Shown: positions 21,597 to 34,239 of the stretch, piece by piece
Layout: the number at the start of each line of letters is the position of its first letter
Numbering within the stretch: the stretch's first letter is position 1
From: Auricularia sp. M13
Lineage: Eukaryota; Basidiomycota; Agaricomycetes; Auriculariales; Auriculariaceae
NCBI GenBank assembly: GCA_037042915.1
Contig: CM073193.1
Coordinates: forward strand, 6,634,001 to 6,698,000
Length of the DNA: 64,000 nt
Reading direction: 5' to 3'
Position numbers and translations under genes: made by a program
Notes under the pieces: model-generated
What the model was told of the DNA's origin: nothing
Seen by the model: the letters and a program-made list of their open reading frames with translations, nothing else
The model's database searches: none

Positions 21597-22912
21597 ATGC
21601 GGGCTTGCATCCCATCGTGCTTCCAACGATCGCGGCGCACTCCGTATCTCTTCCTGCCGTTTGTGATAGGACTTGTACTGTATGCCTACAGCCAAACGCG
21701 CGCGAATCCATGGGCGCCGTCCTCTGCGAGGACTGCAGTTATCCGTCTGGAAGCCGACAGCGACGCGCCGCCTGCCAATAATGGAGTGCTGCTGGTCACA
21801 GCATTCTACCCGCTTTCGCGTTCCAAGCATACAGTCTCCGAGTACAGACGGTGGCTGACGGCCTTCCTCGGCCACATTACCACGGACGTGTACATCTACG
21901 CTCCGGTCCACCTTGTGCCACTTGTCGAGTCTCTGCGGCCCGCGGGCTACAGACTGTTCGTCAACACAACGTTCGCCAGCCCGTTCGACGTGCCACCGCT
22001 GGCGCGCGTCGGCCGCGCAGGCTTCGACGGGCAGCTCGCTCTCGACAGGGAGAAACACATCCACGGAGCCGAGTTGTTCGCCATCTGGGCTGCCAAACCC
22101 TACTTCCTTTCCGCGGCGGCGCATGCAAACCGCGACAAGTACCGCCTGGCGTTCTGGGTGGACGCAGGCACGTTCCGCACGCCACGTCATGCCTACCAGC
22201 GCTGGCCTGACGCCAGCCGGCTCGATGAGGCGCTGGCGACGACCAAAGCGCCTGAAGACGCGATCCTAATACCCATGGACTATGCCCGCCCCCGTGGTTC
22301 CTAACGTGGACCCCTGCGGACGGCCCAGCGGACGGCGCATGGAGCGAAGGTGCGTCATTGCATTATGCGCACAGCGGCGAGCAATGCTAACGACATGCCA
22401 GGCTCGTTCTTCGGCGGCAGCCTCGGTGCCGTGGATTGGTACGCGCGCACGTACTACACCTACTTTAATCACTGGCGCGCAACTGGTCGGTTCGTGGGCA
22501 AGGACCAGACGCTCATCAACGGCCTCATTCTCATGTACCCTAACCGCTTCGCGACCGTCTGGAATCGCGATTTGATGCGCCTGGCGCTAGCATCCCGAAA
22601 GACCCCCGTGAGGGCGCACTTGGGTACTGCGGCGATCCATGGTCTGTGCTTCAAAACTGCTGCATGGCTCGCATCGTCGTGTCTGACGGATTTCGCTAGG
22701 TTTTACTACCTGTATTGGCTGGCGCGCGAGGACGAGAAGACACGCATGAACGCGCTGTGGAGCACAGAGTGGCATTGGGACTTCTGGAACAACCGTGTCC
22801 CGTGCCGCGATACCCACGCACTGGCGATGCTCACAGTATTACAACGCACTTTGGCTCTGGCTGGAGGTCCCCGCCCGCGCCGCTCACGATCACTGAGGAA
22901 TCCTGGACTTGA
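21597..22912 (+). CDS. Type II membrane protein, HtrL/YibB-like (putative glycosyltransferase-type)
   Basis: The short basic N-terminus and one membrane helix (TPYLFLPFVIGLVLYAYS) suggest a Golgi or ER type II protein. The lumenal part contains LVTAFYPLSRSKHTVSEY, AFWVDAGTFR, GSFFGGSLGAVDWYARTY, FVGKDQTLINGLIL and LGYCGDPWFYYLYW, a pattern I associate with the HtrL/YibB family and its fungal relatives; enzymatic activity is unproven. One intron begins at 22351 and one near 22649. Frame breaks near 22290, 22615 and 22850 fit single-base errors; the last decides whether the stop is at 22912 (ending APLTITEESWT) or 22985. I chose 22912 because that reading continues the conserved-looking FGSGWRSPP. 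Confidence 0.65.
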
Positions 22913-23218
22913 AGCACACGATCAACGCACAATCTACACCGTTTATAGGACACTGTACAGCTGGTATATACCCCATCTATCCTGACCTACTGTAGATGCC
23001 AATGTATGTATCTCTCAAGGATGTACTGTACTTCATTTTTGTATGGAGGCATCAACTGCCGTTAAAAATATTCACTGGCACTATCCCCATGCAGAATCTT
23101 CCTTTATTCCGATGAGTGCTCGAAGGGGCATGCAAACAAGCGTCTAACGTCGACTACAATGCTACATGGCTGCTATTCATACATGCAAGGACGGAGTCAG
23201 TGTCTAAGCGTAAGTGAT
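22913..23218. other. Convergent intergenic region
   Basis: The 3' ends of the HtrL-like gene and WAPL meet here. Nothing else was seen. Confidence 0.5.
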
Positions 23219-26200
23219 TCAGAGCATGGCTGCCAGAGCCTCAACGGCGTTATTCACGGCGACGACGCCACGTTGTGCGTCGCGCTGGACAGCGCCTAGC
23301 CTTCGCTGCGTGAGCTCGTAGGTCGCCACCCACTCGCGACCCGCCGTGAGCAACAGCTTCAGATCGGCCTCGCGGCGGAGCATGTCGGCCGTGCGAGGAG
23401 ACTGATGCGCCAGTAATGCGAGTAGGATCGCGAGATGGCCGTGGAGAAATTGGGCTTCGGGGTTCTCGTGCTGCACAGGTGTATCATGAGTGTATGTCTC
23501 GAGCAATCAAACTGCACAAGTACCTCGGACTCGGTCTTAACACTCTGCTCGATGTAGATGCCATGAAGGGCTTTCAGGGCGGCCGTCTGCTCTGCGCAGG
23601 TGCACTCGCGGAGACACGCAGACTCGCTCTTGCAGGTGCGCCCGATTTCTGCAATATAGTCAGCGAGGGGCAATTGCGGTGCGAGAAGAAGGAGTGGGGG
23701 GCTGTCGCGAGGATGTCGTGGCAAAAGACGGCTTGGAATTATACTCACGAATGGAATCCCAGGCATCCGCGGTACGCGTCGACCCTTGCACCAGGTTCGT
23801 CAACAAAGCCAGCGCCAGACATAACCTGTCAAGCGGGTCGGCCTCCCCCTCGCGGGGCGCAGTGACTGTTTTGCGAGCTTGATGCGAGCCGACGATAAGA
23901 CGTGCAAGGAGCCGCATGCATTGAGCGCCGTCGAGGAGCGCATCGCACCACTCTTCGCTGCCGTTTGTCAGATTCACGAGCACACGGAGCGTCGTGTCGA
24001 TCAAGTCGTTCGCTGCAATATCCAAGGTCAACTTCGGCGGATCACTGGCTTGGGTGCACTAACCGATTGTTTGCTCTGCGCCGTCGACGAGCAGTAGCTG
24101 GCCCATCGTGCACAATTGAACCAGGCCGTGGGAAAACGACGTTCGGTAGGCACTGAGCAAAGCTTCGGTGGCTGATGCCTCATCGCCCAGCAAATGACCG
24201 TCGAGGATGCGCATGCAATGCCGGAGGTGCTGGAACGTCAGGCATGGATGTCCCAGTCTGCTCGTCGACCTGCATGAAGTCGCCATCGAGCTGCACGGAC
24301 AGATACACGTCGACGAGTTTGAACTCCCTCTCAACAGAAGTCACCAAGCCGCCTATCCACGTTTGCTGCACGCTCCTCGAAGGGAGCACGGCGAGCACGA
24401 TAGAAGCCAACTTTGGGCTTGACACCGGGAACGAAGAGGCAAAAAGACTTGAGCTGTCTTGGACAACTTTTCGCACGGACTCCATCTTATTTCGTGAGCA
24501 ATGGGACAACAATGGCATATTTGAAGGACATACCAACGGAACATCCGTCCGCTTCAGCCCCAGACGCTTCACAAAGTCCTGAGGTATACGGCCAGCTGGA
24601 AGGCGCAGGACGTCGCGTCCGGGTTCAACGGCCAGCAGCTTGAGGACGACCTCGCCAAAATGGCGGGTCCCTGTGAGAGCGTCCAAGTCGCGCATCTCTT
24701 TGGATGCAATCGCACAGAATATGCCCATGCATAGGACCAAAATCTACCATCATTTGTGAGTTTTGCAAAATCCCGCTAGATGCAAAAATACCCACAGGAT
24801 CCTCCGCGCCGCCCTTCATCTCGCCAAAGTCCGTCCAGGCGCGGCTCAAAACGTCCGCGCTGCGTGCCTTGCGCACGAACGCCTCGTCGCCCATCTTCTC
24901 GAGCAGCTCGATCGCGCTGGTGCGCTGCACGCCGCGCATCGGGCTTTCGAGCCCCTCGAGGATGTACCCCACGTCGTCCATGAAGCGGCGCAACAGGCCG
25001 TGCTCCTTCATCTCGGTCCCGCTGCGCAGGTCGGTGGCGAGCCCCAGGCCCTGTGCCTCGTCCGCGTCGCGCAGCGTGCTGTATGCTGTGTGTCGGAGCT
25101 CTGCCTCGATCTCGTCGTCCGGCTGCGAGGCCTCAACGTTTTCCAATTCGAGCTTGAGGTCCGCGGGGATCGCGCTGGGCGGCAGTTGCACCAGGAAGGA
25201 GCGGGCGTTGGCGTAGGTGCGGATAGCAGGTCTGTTGTTCTGCACGGTTGGAGTTTTGGGTCGAATGGGAGACACATTCGTCGACACGGGCTCGGGGACG
25301 GTTGAACTGCTGCCAACGGCGGGCATTGATGTGTATGCGCGCAACATGGCAGGGGAGCCTCCGATGCGCGATTTAGCTGGGGAAGAAGTCGAAGACAGCG
25401 AGCCCGTCGTGCTGTCCACGCTGATGCTCGATTCCGTCTTGGAGCGCGCGAGCATGCGCTTTGCGACGCCTTGTTTTGTGGGGCTGCGTGGCGAACCAGT
25501 AGCAGAATTTGAGAACAGTTGCGACAATGCATCGGATTTGGAGGGTGATTTGGGTTTCGTTGCCGGTGGGACTGGTTCTTGGACAGGTGTGGGGCTGCGC
25601 GAAGGAGGAGGTTTTGCGGGTGTAGGAAGTTTGGCCGGCAGCGGCGCTTTAGGCGTTGGCGAACGTACTGGTGGTACTGAAAACGTATTAGAAGAGGAGC
25701 TCAAGGAGAGAATCCCACTCACGCTCGGGAGACGGAACCTTGGACTTGACGTCGCTCGACTTCGCAGCTGCGACCTTAGTCGCAGGGGTATAGACTGAAG
25801 GTCAAGCCAGCGTCAACATGCGAGACGGTTTCTAACAGACGAGCAACCCACAAATATTATCGGGATCAGCAGTTGGTTTTGATATGTGCTTCGGTGACGT
25901 AGAACGCAAATTAGCTGCACACGCAACCATGAGCATAACTGTGTTAGAGGGCCCAAAATGAAACCAAACTCACCTGCAGTATCCAGACGTTTGGGCTCAT
26001 CTAACTTCTTTGCTCTGGATCCGCTAGGAGTGGGCGGTGGGGGAGCTGCAGTTTGAATTCGATGAGTGCTTGTACGAATTGAACATAAATTACTCACGAG
26101 CTTGCGCAATTGTTGAATCACGTCTGGACCGGCGCGTGGCAGCTGCAAAAGCTCAGGAGAAGATGGTAGCGGTTGCAAGGGTGCATACGTCGGTTGGGCG

Positions 26201-26803
26201 AGACATTGGCAGACTCTGACTTTCGAGCTGGAGGCGCAGTGGATCGTATTGTTCAGCGGTTCATGTCAAGTTCGCAACATAGTTTGAAGGTAGCAGTACT
26301 CACATAGAGGGTCATCTTGGCGTTCTTTGACAGAGGTTGTCGTCCTACGCTTCGCTGGAGACGGACGCGATGTGGATGCAATTACTGCTGGCGTGCATGA
26401 GCATTCCTGCAGGCAGGAAGAAGTACCAATCATAGCTCACCAGCATCTTCGGTAGCGCGACGTTTGAGTGGAATGCTGGGACTGGGACTTGCGTCTGCTG
26501 GCTTAGGGCTGGCGTCTGAAACAGTAGAGGCTGATCGAGCATGAGCAAGCGCAGACGGCAAGCATATATGCAGCATTCGCATGACAGACCCTTGGCTCTC
26601 TTTCTAGGCGTATCTTTCGGAGCGGGCGTCGAGTCAGGACGGGCCCGTTTGCGCGCTGGGGGTTGAGTGGTGGTAGTCGCAGCGGGCGGAGACTCTGGTT
26701 CAGATGGAGGGCTGGGCGCCGCCTGGGAGGCTCTCTTGGCCAGTAGCTTCTTGGACGAGCGACCGTACTGTATGAGGGCGGGTCTGGCGCCCGTGCTGGA
26801 CAT
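23219..26803 (-). CDS. WPL1: Wapl-like cohesin release factor
   Basis: Wapl opens the cohesin ring and removes it from chromosomes. From ATG 26803 the protein begins SSTGARPALIQYGRSSKKL, continues through a long Pro/Ser/Thr/Lys-rich disordered region in several small exons, then enters the WAPL domain near 25000: RRFMDDVGYILEGLES, QRTSAIELLEKMGDEAFV, ADVLSRAWTDFGEM, later HLRHCMRILDGHLLG, DTTLRVLVNLTNGSEEWCDA and RLCLALALLTNLVQGS, ending with NNAVEALAAML. The order matches fungal Wapl proteins; about 1,000 residues are expected. Exon edges between 24750 and 23660 are approximate, and the join near 24060 may hide a very short intron or a base error. It is divergent from the BIR1 gene with 95 bp between starts. 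Confidence 0.8.
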
Positions 26804-26898
26804 GGCGGCGCGCGGTGATCGAGGAGGAGACGGTCGGAGACAACGGGGCGGGAGCCGAATCGGAGTTTGAAGCGCGTTAGGCTCTCTCAACCACACCG

Positions 26899-29828
26899 AT
26901 GGCAGGCAAGCGGCCGTACTACGAGCTCGTCAGCGCGCGCGTCGCCAGCTTCTCCGAGGGCAAGGGCTGGCCGCACGGGTCCAAGCACCGCGCCAATCCC
27001 GAGACGCTGGCCGAGGCCGGGTTCCGGTTCGTGCCCGACGACGAGTCCGACCTCGCAAAGTGCTTCACGTGCAACAAGGGCCTCTCCGACTGGGCCCCCG
27101 ACGACGACCCCTTCCTCACCCACTACAAGCACAACCCCAAATGCGCCTGGGCCCTCGCCCGCTGCTCCGTCGTCCAGGACAAGGACAAGCGCGGCCGGTA
27201 CGCGCCCCGCCTTGCTATCTCCGTCTCCCCGCCTCATCATCTCCGTCTACGCGCCCAGATACGTGTTCAAGGACAAGGCGCGCCTGCCCGATGCGCGCGC
27301 ACTCGTCAAAGCCCGCCAGGAGACGTTCCGCATCCTCCCCAAGATCTGGCCGCCGGACTCGGTCAAGGGTCATGGCGCAACCTCTAAAAGGGTCCGTGTC
27401 TACTGTCGATGATTTCACATCGCCCGTGCTCAACGTATATCAGATGGCCGAAGCTGGGTTTGTCTACACGCCGCAAGAACGTGGCGACGACACGGCGACC
27501 TGCGTCTACTGCGACGTCTCGCTCTCCGGTTGGGAAGCGACGGATGACCCGTTGTGCGTATTCCTTCCTCTCCCAGACCAATTAGCTATGCTCACAGATT
27601 CGTATTTTAGCGAAGAGCACCGTTCCCGTAACAGCAAATGCCCCGTCTTTGGCGCAGAGGTACTCGAAGAGGTCCCCGACGAGCAGCCTAAACCGAAGCG
27701 CGTCACCAAGGCCAAGGCATCCATGGTTGCATCTGCTGAGGAGTCGCCGTCCGAGCCGGAGCCACGATCGCGCTCGAGGAAGGGCAAGGACAAGGAAGTT
27801 GATGAGGAGCCTCCCGCTCCGAAATTGCGACGTACCAAATCCACGGTACTCCAAGCACGCAACGTAGATGACACGGCACCAGAAGACGAGCCTGCGCCCG
27901 CCAAACCTGCAGCAAAGAAGGGCAAGGGCAAGGCTGCGGCCGCGCCTCCGCCTCCGGCGTCAGAAACAGAACCCGACCAAGAAGAGGAGGAACAACCTGT
28001 TAAACAGCGGTATGTTTAGTCTGGGCAATATCGGCCTCGTAACTCATGCGGTGAAAGCTCAACGCGTAGTGCATCGCGACAGCCACCAGCGTCTACGTCA
28101 ATGCGTTCACTGCGCACTGAAGGCAGCGAGGCTGAGACCGCCGAGACGTCGCGGGCAGCAGCGCGGGGCAAGGCCAAGTCGAAAGCGCGACAAACAGAGG
28201 TGCCTGTGGATGAAGATGCGGTCAAGCCCGCTCTTGCGAAGAGCTCGCGGGGGCGGAAGACCAAGGTCGAGGAATCGGATGCGGAGGTCGAGGTCGTGCC
28301 CGCTGCAAAGAAGAGCAGTCGGCGAACACGAGCCGCAGCAGAAGAAGAGGACGAGCCGCCGCCTGCCCCACCCACGCGCAAGGCAGGGGCGAGGAAAGTA
28401 AAGGCCAAGGCTGAAGTCTCCGAATCTGAACTCGAGGCTGAGCCCCCAGCCGAAGTGAAGACGAAGCAGACTTCTCGCAAGACCGCTACGCGACGCACCA
28501 AAGCGGCTGTCCCGGACGACGAAACGGACGCATCGCAATCGCAGTCGCAGTCTCAGCCGAAGCCCTCGCGGACGACGCGGGCGAAGGCAGCAGTCGAGTC
28601 CGACAGCGATGCCGTTGCGAGCGGCAGCAGGATTGCCATGCGTGATACGGTCGTCGCGCTGCCTACCGACTCAGAGGCCGAGGCACTTGTCAATCCCAAG
28701 GCGCGGGTCACTCGCAAGAAGTCCAAAGCGCCGGCGTCGTCCACTGCAGCATCAACACAAGAGGACTCCGATGCCCCACAGCAGCAGCCCAAGTCGCTGA
28801 AGCGAATGCAGAGCGCTCGCAAGCTCAAGGAACCGCCACCACCGCCGTCATCGGAATCGGACATGGAAGTCGACTTCGAGCAGCAGGCGGAGCTGCTCAA
28901 GAAGAACAACAAGACGCCGCGCCCAGCGGATAGGAGCTTCAAGAAGAGCACCACTCGCACACCTGGCGCTGAGCTGAAGAGGAGCACAGTGTCCAAGGAC
29001 GAGATGGTCGTGCAGACCATCCCCGAGAGCGACGGCGCGGAGCCGCTGGGCCTGCTGCCTGCGAAGAAGGGCCCCAAGAAACCCAAGAAGAAGGCGCCGA
29101 CGCCGCAGCCCGAGCCGTCGAGATTCAGCACGTTCGCCGAGCTTGCGATGGACCTCGACCCGCCGGACGATGGCGCGGAGGATGCGGACGCCGACGCCGA
29201 CGTGCCTGCACTGCCGGATGCGACGCATGCGCTGGCGAACTTGGGGCTCGATATGGATCTCGACCTCGGATACGAGGACCCGTTCCTGTCGCCCAGCAAG
29301 CGCGCTGGCGGGATGCGGCTGGTGCGGCTGGACCAGGACGTCACGATGTCGACGCCGACCAAGGCGCGGCCTGTCCCTGCTCCTGCGGACGACGCGACGC
29401 CGATGCAGAAGTCGAAGCCGGCACCACAGCCAAAGCCGACGTCCAAGCAGCGACAGCTGCAACAACAGAAGGGGAAGGAGAAAGAGACGGAGAAGGAGAA
29501 GGAGAACGTCAGCGAGCAGCCGAAAAACAATGAGCCTCCTCTGCCACCTGCTCCTGAGCAAGATGTAGCGCCGCTCGTACCCGCGCCTGCGCCCGTGACG
29601 CCAGAGCGGCCGATACAGGCCTTCGTGGCGTCGCCTACTGGTCGCATCATTCCCGAGCTCACGGAGCTGAGCGAGGCGGAACAGAAGATGACGGTTGAGC
29701 AGTGGATTCGGCTCGAGATGCAGCGCGTCTGCGACGCTATTCGCGCCGAGGGCCAGCGCGAGCTGGACGAGTTCATGGCGCATGCTGCGCGCATACGCGC
29801 GTCAATCGAGGCGCTGCCCGAGGCATAG
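26899..29828 (+). CDS. BIR1: BIR-domain protein, Bir1/survivin type
   Basis: Fungal Bir1 is a subunit of the chromosomal passenger complex with Aurora and INCENP. Two BIR domains are visible: the first with zinc ligands in CFTCNKGLSDW and HYKHNPKC, the second in CVYCDVSLSGW and EEHRSRNSKC. Introns 27198-27258, 27392-27443, 27554-27610 and 28011-28070 all restore the domain sequence, giving about 894 residues without any frame break. A long disordered middle is rich in Lys, Ser, Glu and Pro, with many SP/TP sites. The last 60 residues, from IPELTELSEAEQKMTVEQWI, look helical and may be the partner-binding end. The short promoter is shared with WAPL. Confidence 0.9.
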
Positions 29829-30199
29829 TAGATAGAGTATATGCTCGTGCTATTTCGTGTATCGCAAAACGTATAGTGTACAGTGTGGGTCCCGCCCTTG
29901 ATTATCTTGGAATATTTGCAGCTTCAATTCACTGAACTGATGTTTTCTTAGCCGAAAAGTCAAGTCAGCGCGTCTCTTGTCCTGCAGAGCCCTCCGAGTC
30001 AAAAGCTGGTGGCCATTTGCCTGGTGCCAGACCGAGTCACGTCGCATTAGGACCAGGGTATAAGGCGCGCTGGCGGTGAATGCATCGCGCGTTATCGATT
30101 GCACGCGCATTTGCACGAGTCAAGTCACACAGAGCCAAACTCATCTCTATCTCTCTTCCCACCCAGCCGCGCCCGTTCTCGCCTCTGTTTTACCGCACC
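29829..30199. other. Intergenic between BIR1 and ProRS
   Basis: The 3' end of BIR1 and the promoter of ProRS. A pyrimidine-rich stretch (ctctatctctcttccc) lies about 50 bp before the ProRS ATG, a common fungal housekeeping-promoter feature. Confidence 0.45.
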
Positions 30200-32520
30200 A
30201 TGGCCTCGTACGAAAAGCTGCTCGGACAGCACGCCGCAGTGAAGCACGCCGCGGCGCCCACGCCTGCGGACTGGAAATCCGCGCTCGCCAGCGCGTCCGG
30301 CACGCCGGCGTCGTATGCGCTCACGAAAACGCTCGTCTTCAAGCCCAAGACGGCGAAGGGCGCGGTCCCCGTCCCCGTCGTCGTCGTCGCGCACGAGGAG
30401 ACGGAGACGAGCTCTGGCCCGCTCGGCAAGAAGCTCAATCTCAAGGAGCTGCGACTCGCCCAGGAGGACCTCATCCAGGAGTTCTTCCAGGCTGGCAAGG
30501 ATAGCGGTGAGCGCGTTTGCTTATCGCTGCGCACGATCTGATGTCGCTAGTATCGGCGCTGGCGATCTCCCAGGAAACGTTCCCAAAGATTGTGACTGTG
30601 CTCGACTCGGCCATCGCAACATCCGACTCGCACTTCGCTGTCCGTGCCCCGGGCGCGACAGAGTCCACCATCTTCGTCAAGGGCACGCAGCTCGCTGCAT
30701 ACTATCAGGCGCTTCCCGACTCTGCAGCCAAGCTCCATGTCGTTGATTTCGTTGCACTCAAAGCAGAATCGGCCGCTGCACCGCCCGCAAAGGTCGCGAC
30801 CCCGGCCAAGGAGGAAAAGAAAGACGATGCAAAGATCGAGGGCGCTGTACAGATCGCCATCGGTGTCAAGAAAGAGGTCGACTTTCCCACCTGGTACACT
30901 AACGTTCGTTCTGCCACATTTACTCTCGGGTGCTGCATGGGACTCAATCCTATTCGCAGGTACTGATCAAGGCCGATATGCTGGACTATTACAGTGTTAG
31001 CGGTTGCTACATCCTCAAGCCCTGGTCTTATTCCATCTGGGAAGTCATCCAGGGTGAGCGCACAGTGTGGAAAGCTGCAACACCTCGAACTAAATTCATT
31101 CTCAAGAGTGGTTCAACAAGGAAATAAAGGAGCTCGGCGTCGAGAACGCCTACTTCCCGATGTTCGTGTCGTCCAAGGTGCTCGAACGCGAAAAGAACCA
31201 CATCGAGGGCTTTGCGCCTGAAGTCGCCTGGGTCACCCGTGCCGGCTCGTCCGACCTTGAGGAACCCATTGCCATCCGCCCGACCTCCGAGACCGCCATG
31301 TACCCGTACTACGCCAAGTGGATCCAGAGTCACCGCGACCTGCCGCTGAAGCTCAACCAATGGAATAGCGTGGTGCGCTGGGAGTTCAAGTCGCCGCAGC
31401 CCTTCCTGCGCACGCGCGAGTTCCTCTGGCAAGAAGGCCACACGGCCCACTTCACGAAGCCGGAGGCCGATACCGAAGTGCGCCAGATTCTCGAGCTCTA
31501 CCGCCGCGTGTACGAGGAGCTGCTCGCCGTTCCCGTCATCCCCGGTGTCAAGTCCGAGAAGGAGAAGTTTGCTGGAGGACTGTACACGACGACCATCGAG
31601 GGCTTTGTCCCGACGTCGGGTCGCGGTATTCAGGCTGCCACTTCGCATTGTCTCGGCCAGAACTTCAGCAAGATGTTCAACATCGTAGTCGAGGACCCCG
31701 ATTCCAAAGACGGTGGGAAGACGTACGTGTGGCAGAACTCGTGGGGTCTCAGCACGCGCAGCATTGGTGTCATGGTCATGGTGCACGGCGACAACCAGGG
31801 CCTCGTACTCCCCCCGAACGTTGCGTCCGTCCAAGTCGTCGTCGTGCCCTGCGGCATTAACGCAAAGACGAACAAGGAGGAGATCTACGACAAGTGCGAC
31901 GCCCTCGCCAAACAGCTGAAGAAGGCGGGCATTCGTGCGAAGGCTGACCTGCGTGACGGCTACACCCTGGATACAAGTTCAACGACTGGGAGCAGAAGGT
32001 ACGCCCCAGTATGCCTGACTTGCGAGCAATAGCTGATAACAAATTGTATTTAGGGTGTGCCGCTGCGTCTTGAACTTGGTCCTGGCGACATCAAGGCCCA
32101 GCAGACGATCAGTGTACGGCGCGACACGAACGCGAAGGCTCCCATCAAGCTTGACGGCGTCGAGTCGAGCGTCAACGCTCTACTCAAGACGATCCAGAGC
32201 GAGATGTTCGAGCGCGCTAAGGCGGAGTACGACTCGCGGCGCAAGGTCGTGACGAAGTGGGACGACGTCGTGCCGGCGCTTGACGCCAAGAACGTCGTCG
32301 TCATTCCGTGGTGCGAAGTCGAGGAGTGCGAGGACGCCATCAAGGAGCGGTCAGCGCGCGGCTCCGAGCAGACCGACGAGCGTGCTCCGAGTGCTGGTGC
32401 CAAGTCCCTATGCATTCCCTTCGAGCAGGGCCAGTTCCCGCCCATCGTGCCCGGCCAGACGAAGTGCCCCAGTGCGGCAACGACGCAAAGCGCTGGACCC
32501 TCTTCGGGCGGTCGTACTAA
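30200..32520 (+). CDS. Cytosolic prolyl-tRNA synthetase with N-terminal editing-like domain
   Basis: It charges tRNA-Pro. The N-terminal 200 residues resemble a YbaK/ProX-type domain, usual in fungal ProRS. The class II core follows: [19 protein letters not shown], motif 1 around [38 protein letters not shown], motif 2 [20 protein letters not shown], and motif 3 near [15 protein letters not shown]. It ends with the zinc-type [12 protein letters not shown] and FGRSY. Introns begin at 30507, 30904, 31052 and 32000. Two frame breaks, near 31972 (ACCCTGG) and 32469 (CCCC), fit a missing C. About 700 residues, the normal length. Confidence 0.93.
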
Positions 32521-32803
32521 GCGGACGTGGACGAGATTCTGGGCGGGCGATCTGGCGGCGATTTTTCATCGGGGGGTGTATAAATAAATCTACGCGCGTG
32601 CTGTATCTGTATGCTGACAGCCAGCTAATACAGCTGTTTTACTGAAGCAGAACTACACACCTGTCTCCCAGCAAACCCGGTCCTCAGGAGTGCATGACAT
32701 TTGGACTGCCGCGATGGTCGCTCGCCACCACTCCTGAAGACGCAACCCCTTTTCTCAACCTCTCTTGACCTCAGACAACCATCTGCTTGTCTAAGCCCAA
32801 ACA

Positions 32804-34239
32804 ATGTCTCAACCGCGCGTTCTTCTTACCGGCGCATCTGGCTTCATAGCTGCCCACGTTCTGGACCAGCTACTCAAGAAAGGGCACGTCTCGCGCCATT
32901 TATCGCGTCAGATCCTATCCTTTGCCTGACGCAGCTCGCGCAGGTACTGGGTACGCGCCACAGTGCGTAACGAGAAGAAGAAACAAGAAATTCTCGACTC
33001 GCTGCCGGCGTACACCTCTCAACTCGAGTTCGCCATCGTCCCGGACATCGCGAAAAAGGGGGCCTTCGACCAGGCCGTCAGAGCGGAGCCTGGCCTTGAC
33101 TATGTCATCCACACTGCCAGCCCATTCCACTTTCACGCAGAGGACATTGAGAAAGGTGCGTCGTCCTTCCGGTCGGACTGCCCCGGCTCATGCCAGCGCG
33201 AACAATGGCAGACATGCTCGAACCCGCCATTCAGGGGACTATTGGCGTTCTCGAGGCGACGAAGAACCATGCGCCGAGCGTGAAGCGTGTGGTCATTACC
33301 AGCAGGTCTGCTTGTTCATTCGTCAGGTTGTCCGCATAGGGTAGTAACATGGACTCAGTTTCGCTTCCATCGTGGATAAGAAAAAGGTCCCCGGTCCTGG
33401 AGGGAAGGTGTATTCGGAGAAGGGTATGTATCTCTCACCGGTTAGAAAACGTTGGCATGTCTGACTCGAACTAGACTGGTATCCTGTTACCTGGGAGGAG
33501 GCCCAAAGCGGCCCTGGTGAGCTCCTTCCGTTGTCTCAATCATCCGCAGGATAATACTGACTGTCTGCCGATGGTGCACATCAGAGACCGCCTATTCCGC
33601 GAGCAAGAAATTCGCCGAGAAATCCGCCTGGGATTTCATGGAGAAGGAGAAGCCCTCGTTCGACCTTGTCACGCTTTGCCCGTGAGTACCGTCCACCGGC
33701 TTTTGAGGTAGAACTATGCGACTGAGAGGAAACGTTGCTCTGCAGACCTCTGGTGTTTGGCCCCATTATCAACGCGCAGGATGTCAACTCGCTCAACACC
33801 TCGAACGATACTATTTACCAGATTCTATCCGGAAAGTGCGGTAAAGACGTTCCCCCGACCAACACGCACATCTGGATCGACGTCCGCGACCTCGCCGCGG
33901 CGCATGTCAAGCGCTCACCGCGCCAAAGGCTGGCAATCAGCGCTTCCTTGTCAAGGCCGAGGGCGAGTTCGGGAACCAAGACATTGCTGACATATTGCTC
34001 AAGCACTTCCCCGACCAACCTATTCCCAAGGGAAAGCCGGGCACTGGCCACGGGATGAAAACGGCACCTATTATACCGCGGATAACACGAAGAGCAAGGA
34101 GCTTCTTGGGATGTCGTACGGCAATTTAGAGAATATGCTCGTCCGTGAGTGACCTTTCTAAGTGTCATGCTATCATGCGTGTTACTGACACTGGCGAACA
34201 GCACTGGCAAAATCGCTCTTGAGCCTGGAGAAAAAATGA
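32804..34239 (+). CDS. Gre2-type NADPH-dependent aldehyde/ketone reductase (extended SDR)
   Basis: The N-terminal Rossmann motif is VLLTGASGFIAAHV, followed by VRATVRNEKKK, DYVIHTASPFHF and the catalytic Tyr-Lys in AYSASKKFAEKSAW, then LCPPLVFGP and WIDVRDLAAAHV. This is the dihydroflavonol-reductase-like group, including yeast Gre2 methylglyoxal reductase. Introns lie after KKGH, DIEK, TSS, YSEK, QSGP and TLCP and before PLAKSLLSLEKK at the end. Frame breaks near 33912 and 34058 fit one missing base each, and the join after the first intron (near 32940) is off by one. About 345 residues. The physiological substrate is not evident. Confidence 0.85.

Noticed and set aside
28553-29794. 413-codon Ser-rich frame on the minus strand
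   Set aside because: It mirrors the GC-rich, Glu/Lys/Pro-coding BIR1 exon on the plus strand, which has conserved BIR domains and splice sites.
31028-31834. 268-codon His/Arg/Leu frame on the minus strand
   Set aside because: It is antisense to the catalytic core of prolyl-tRNA synthetase.
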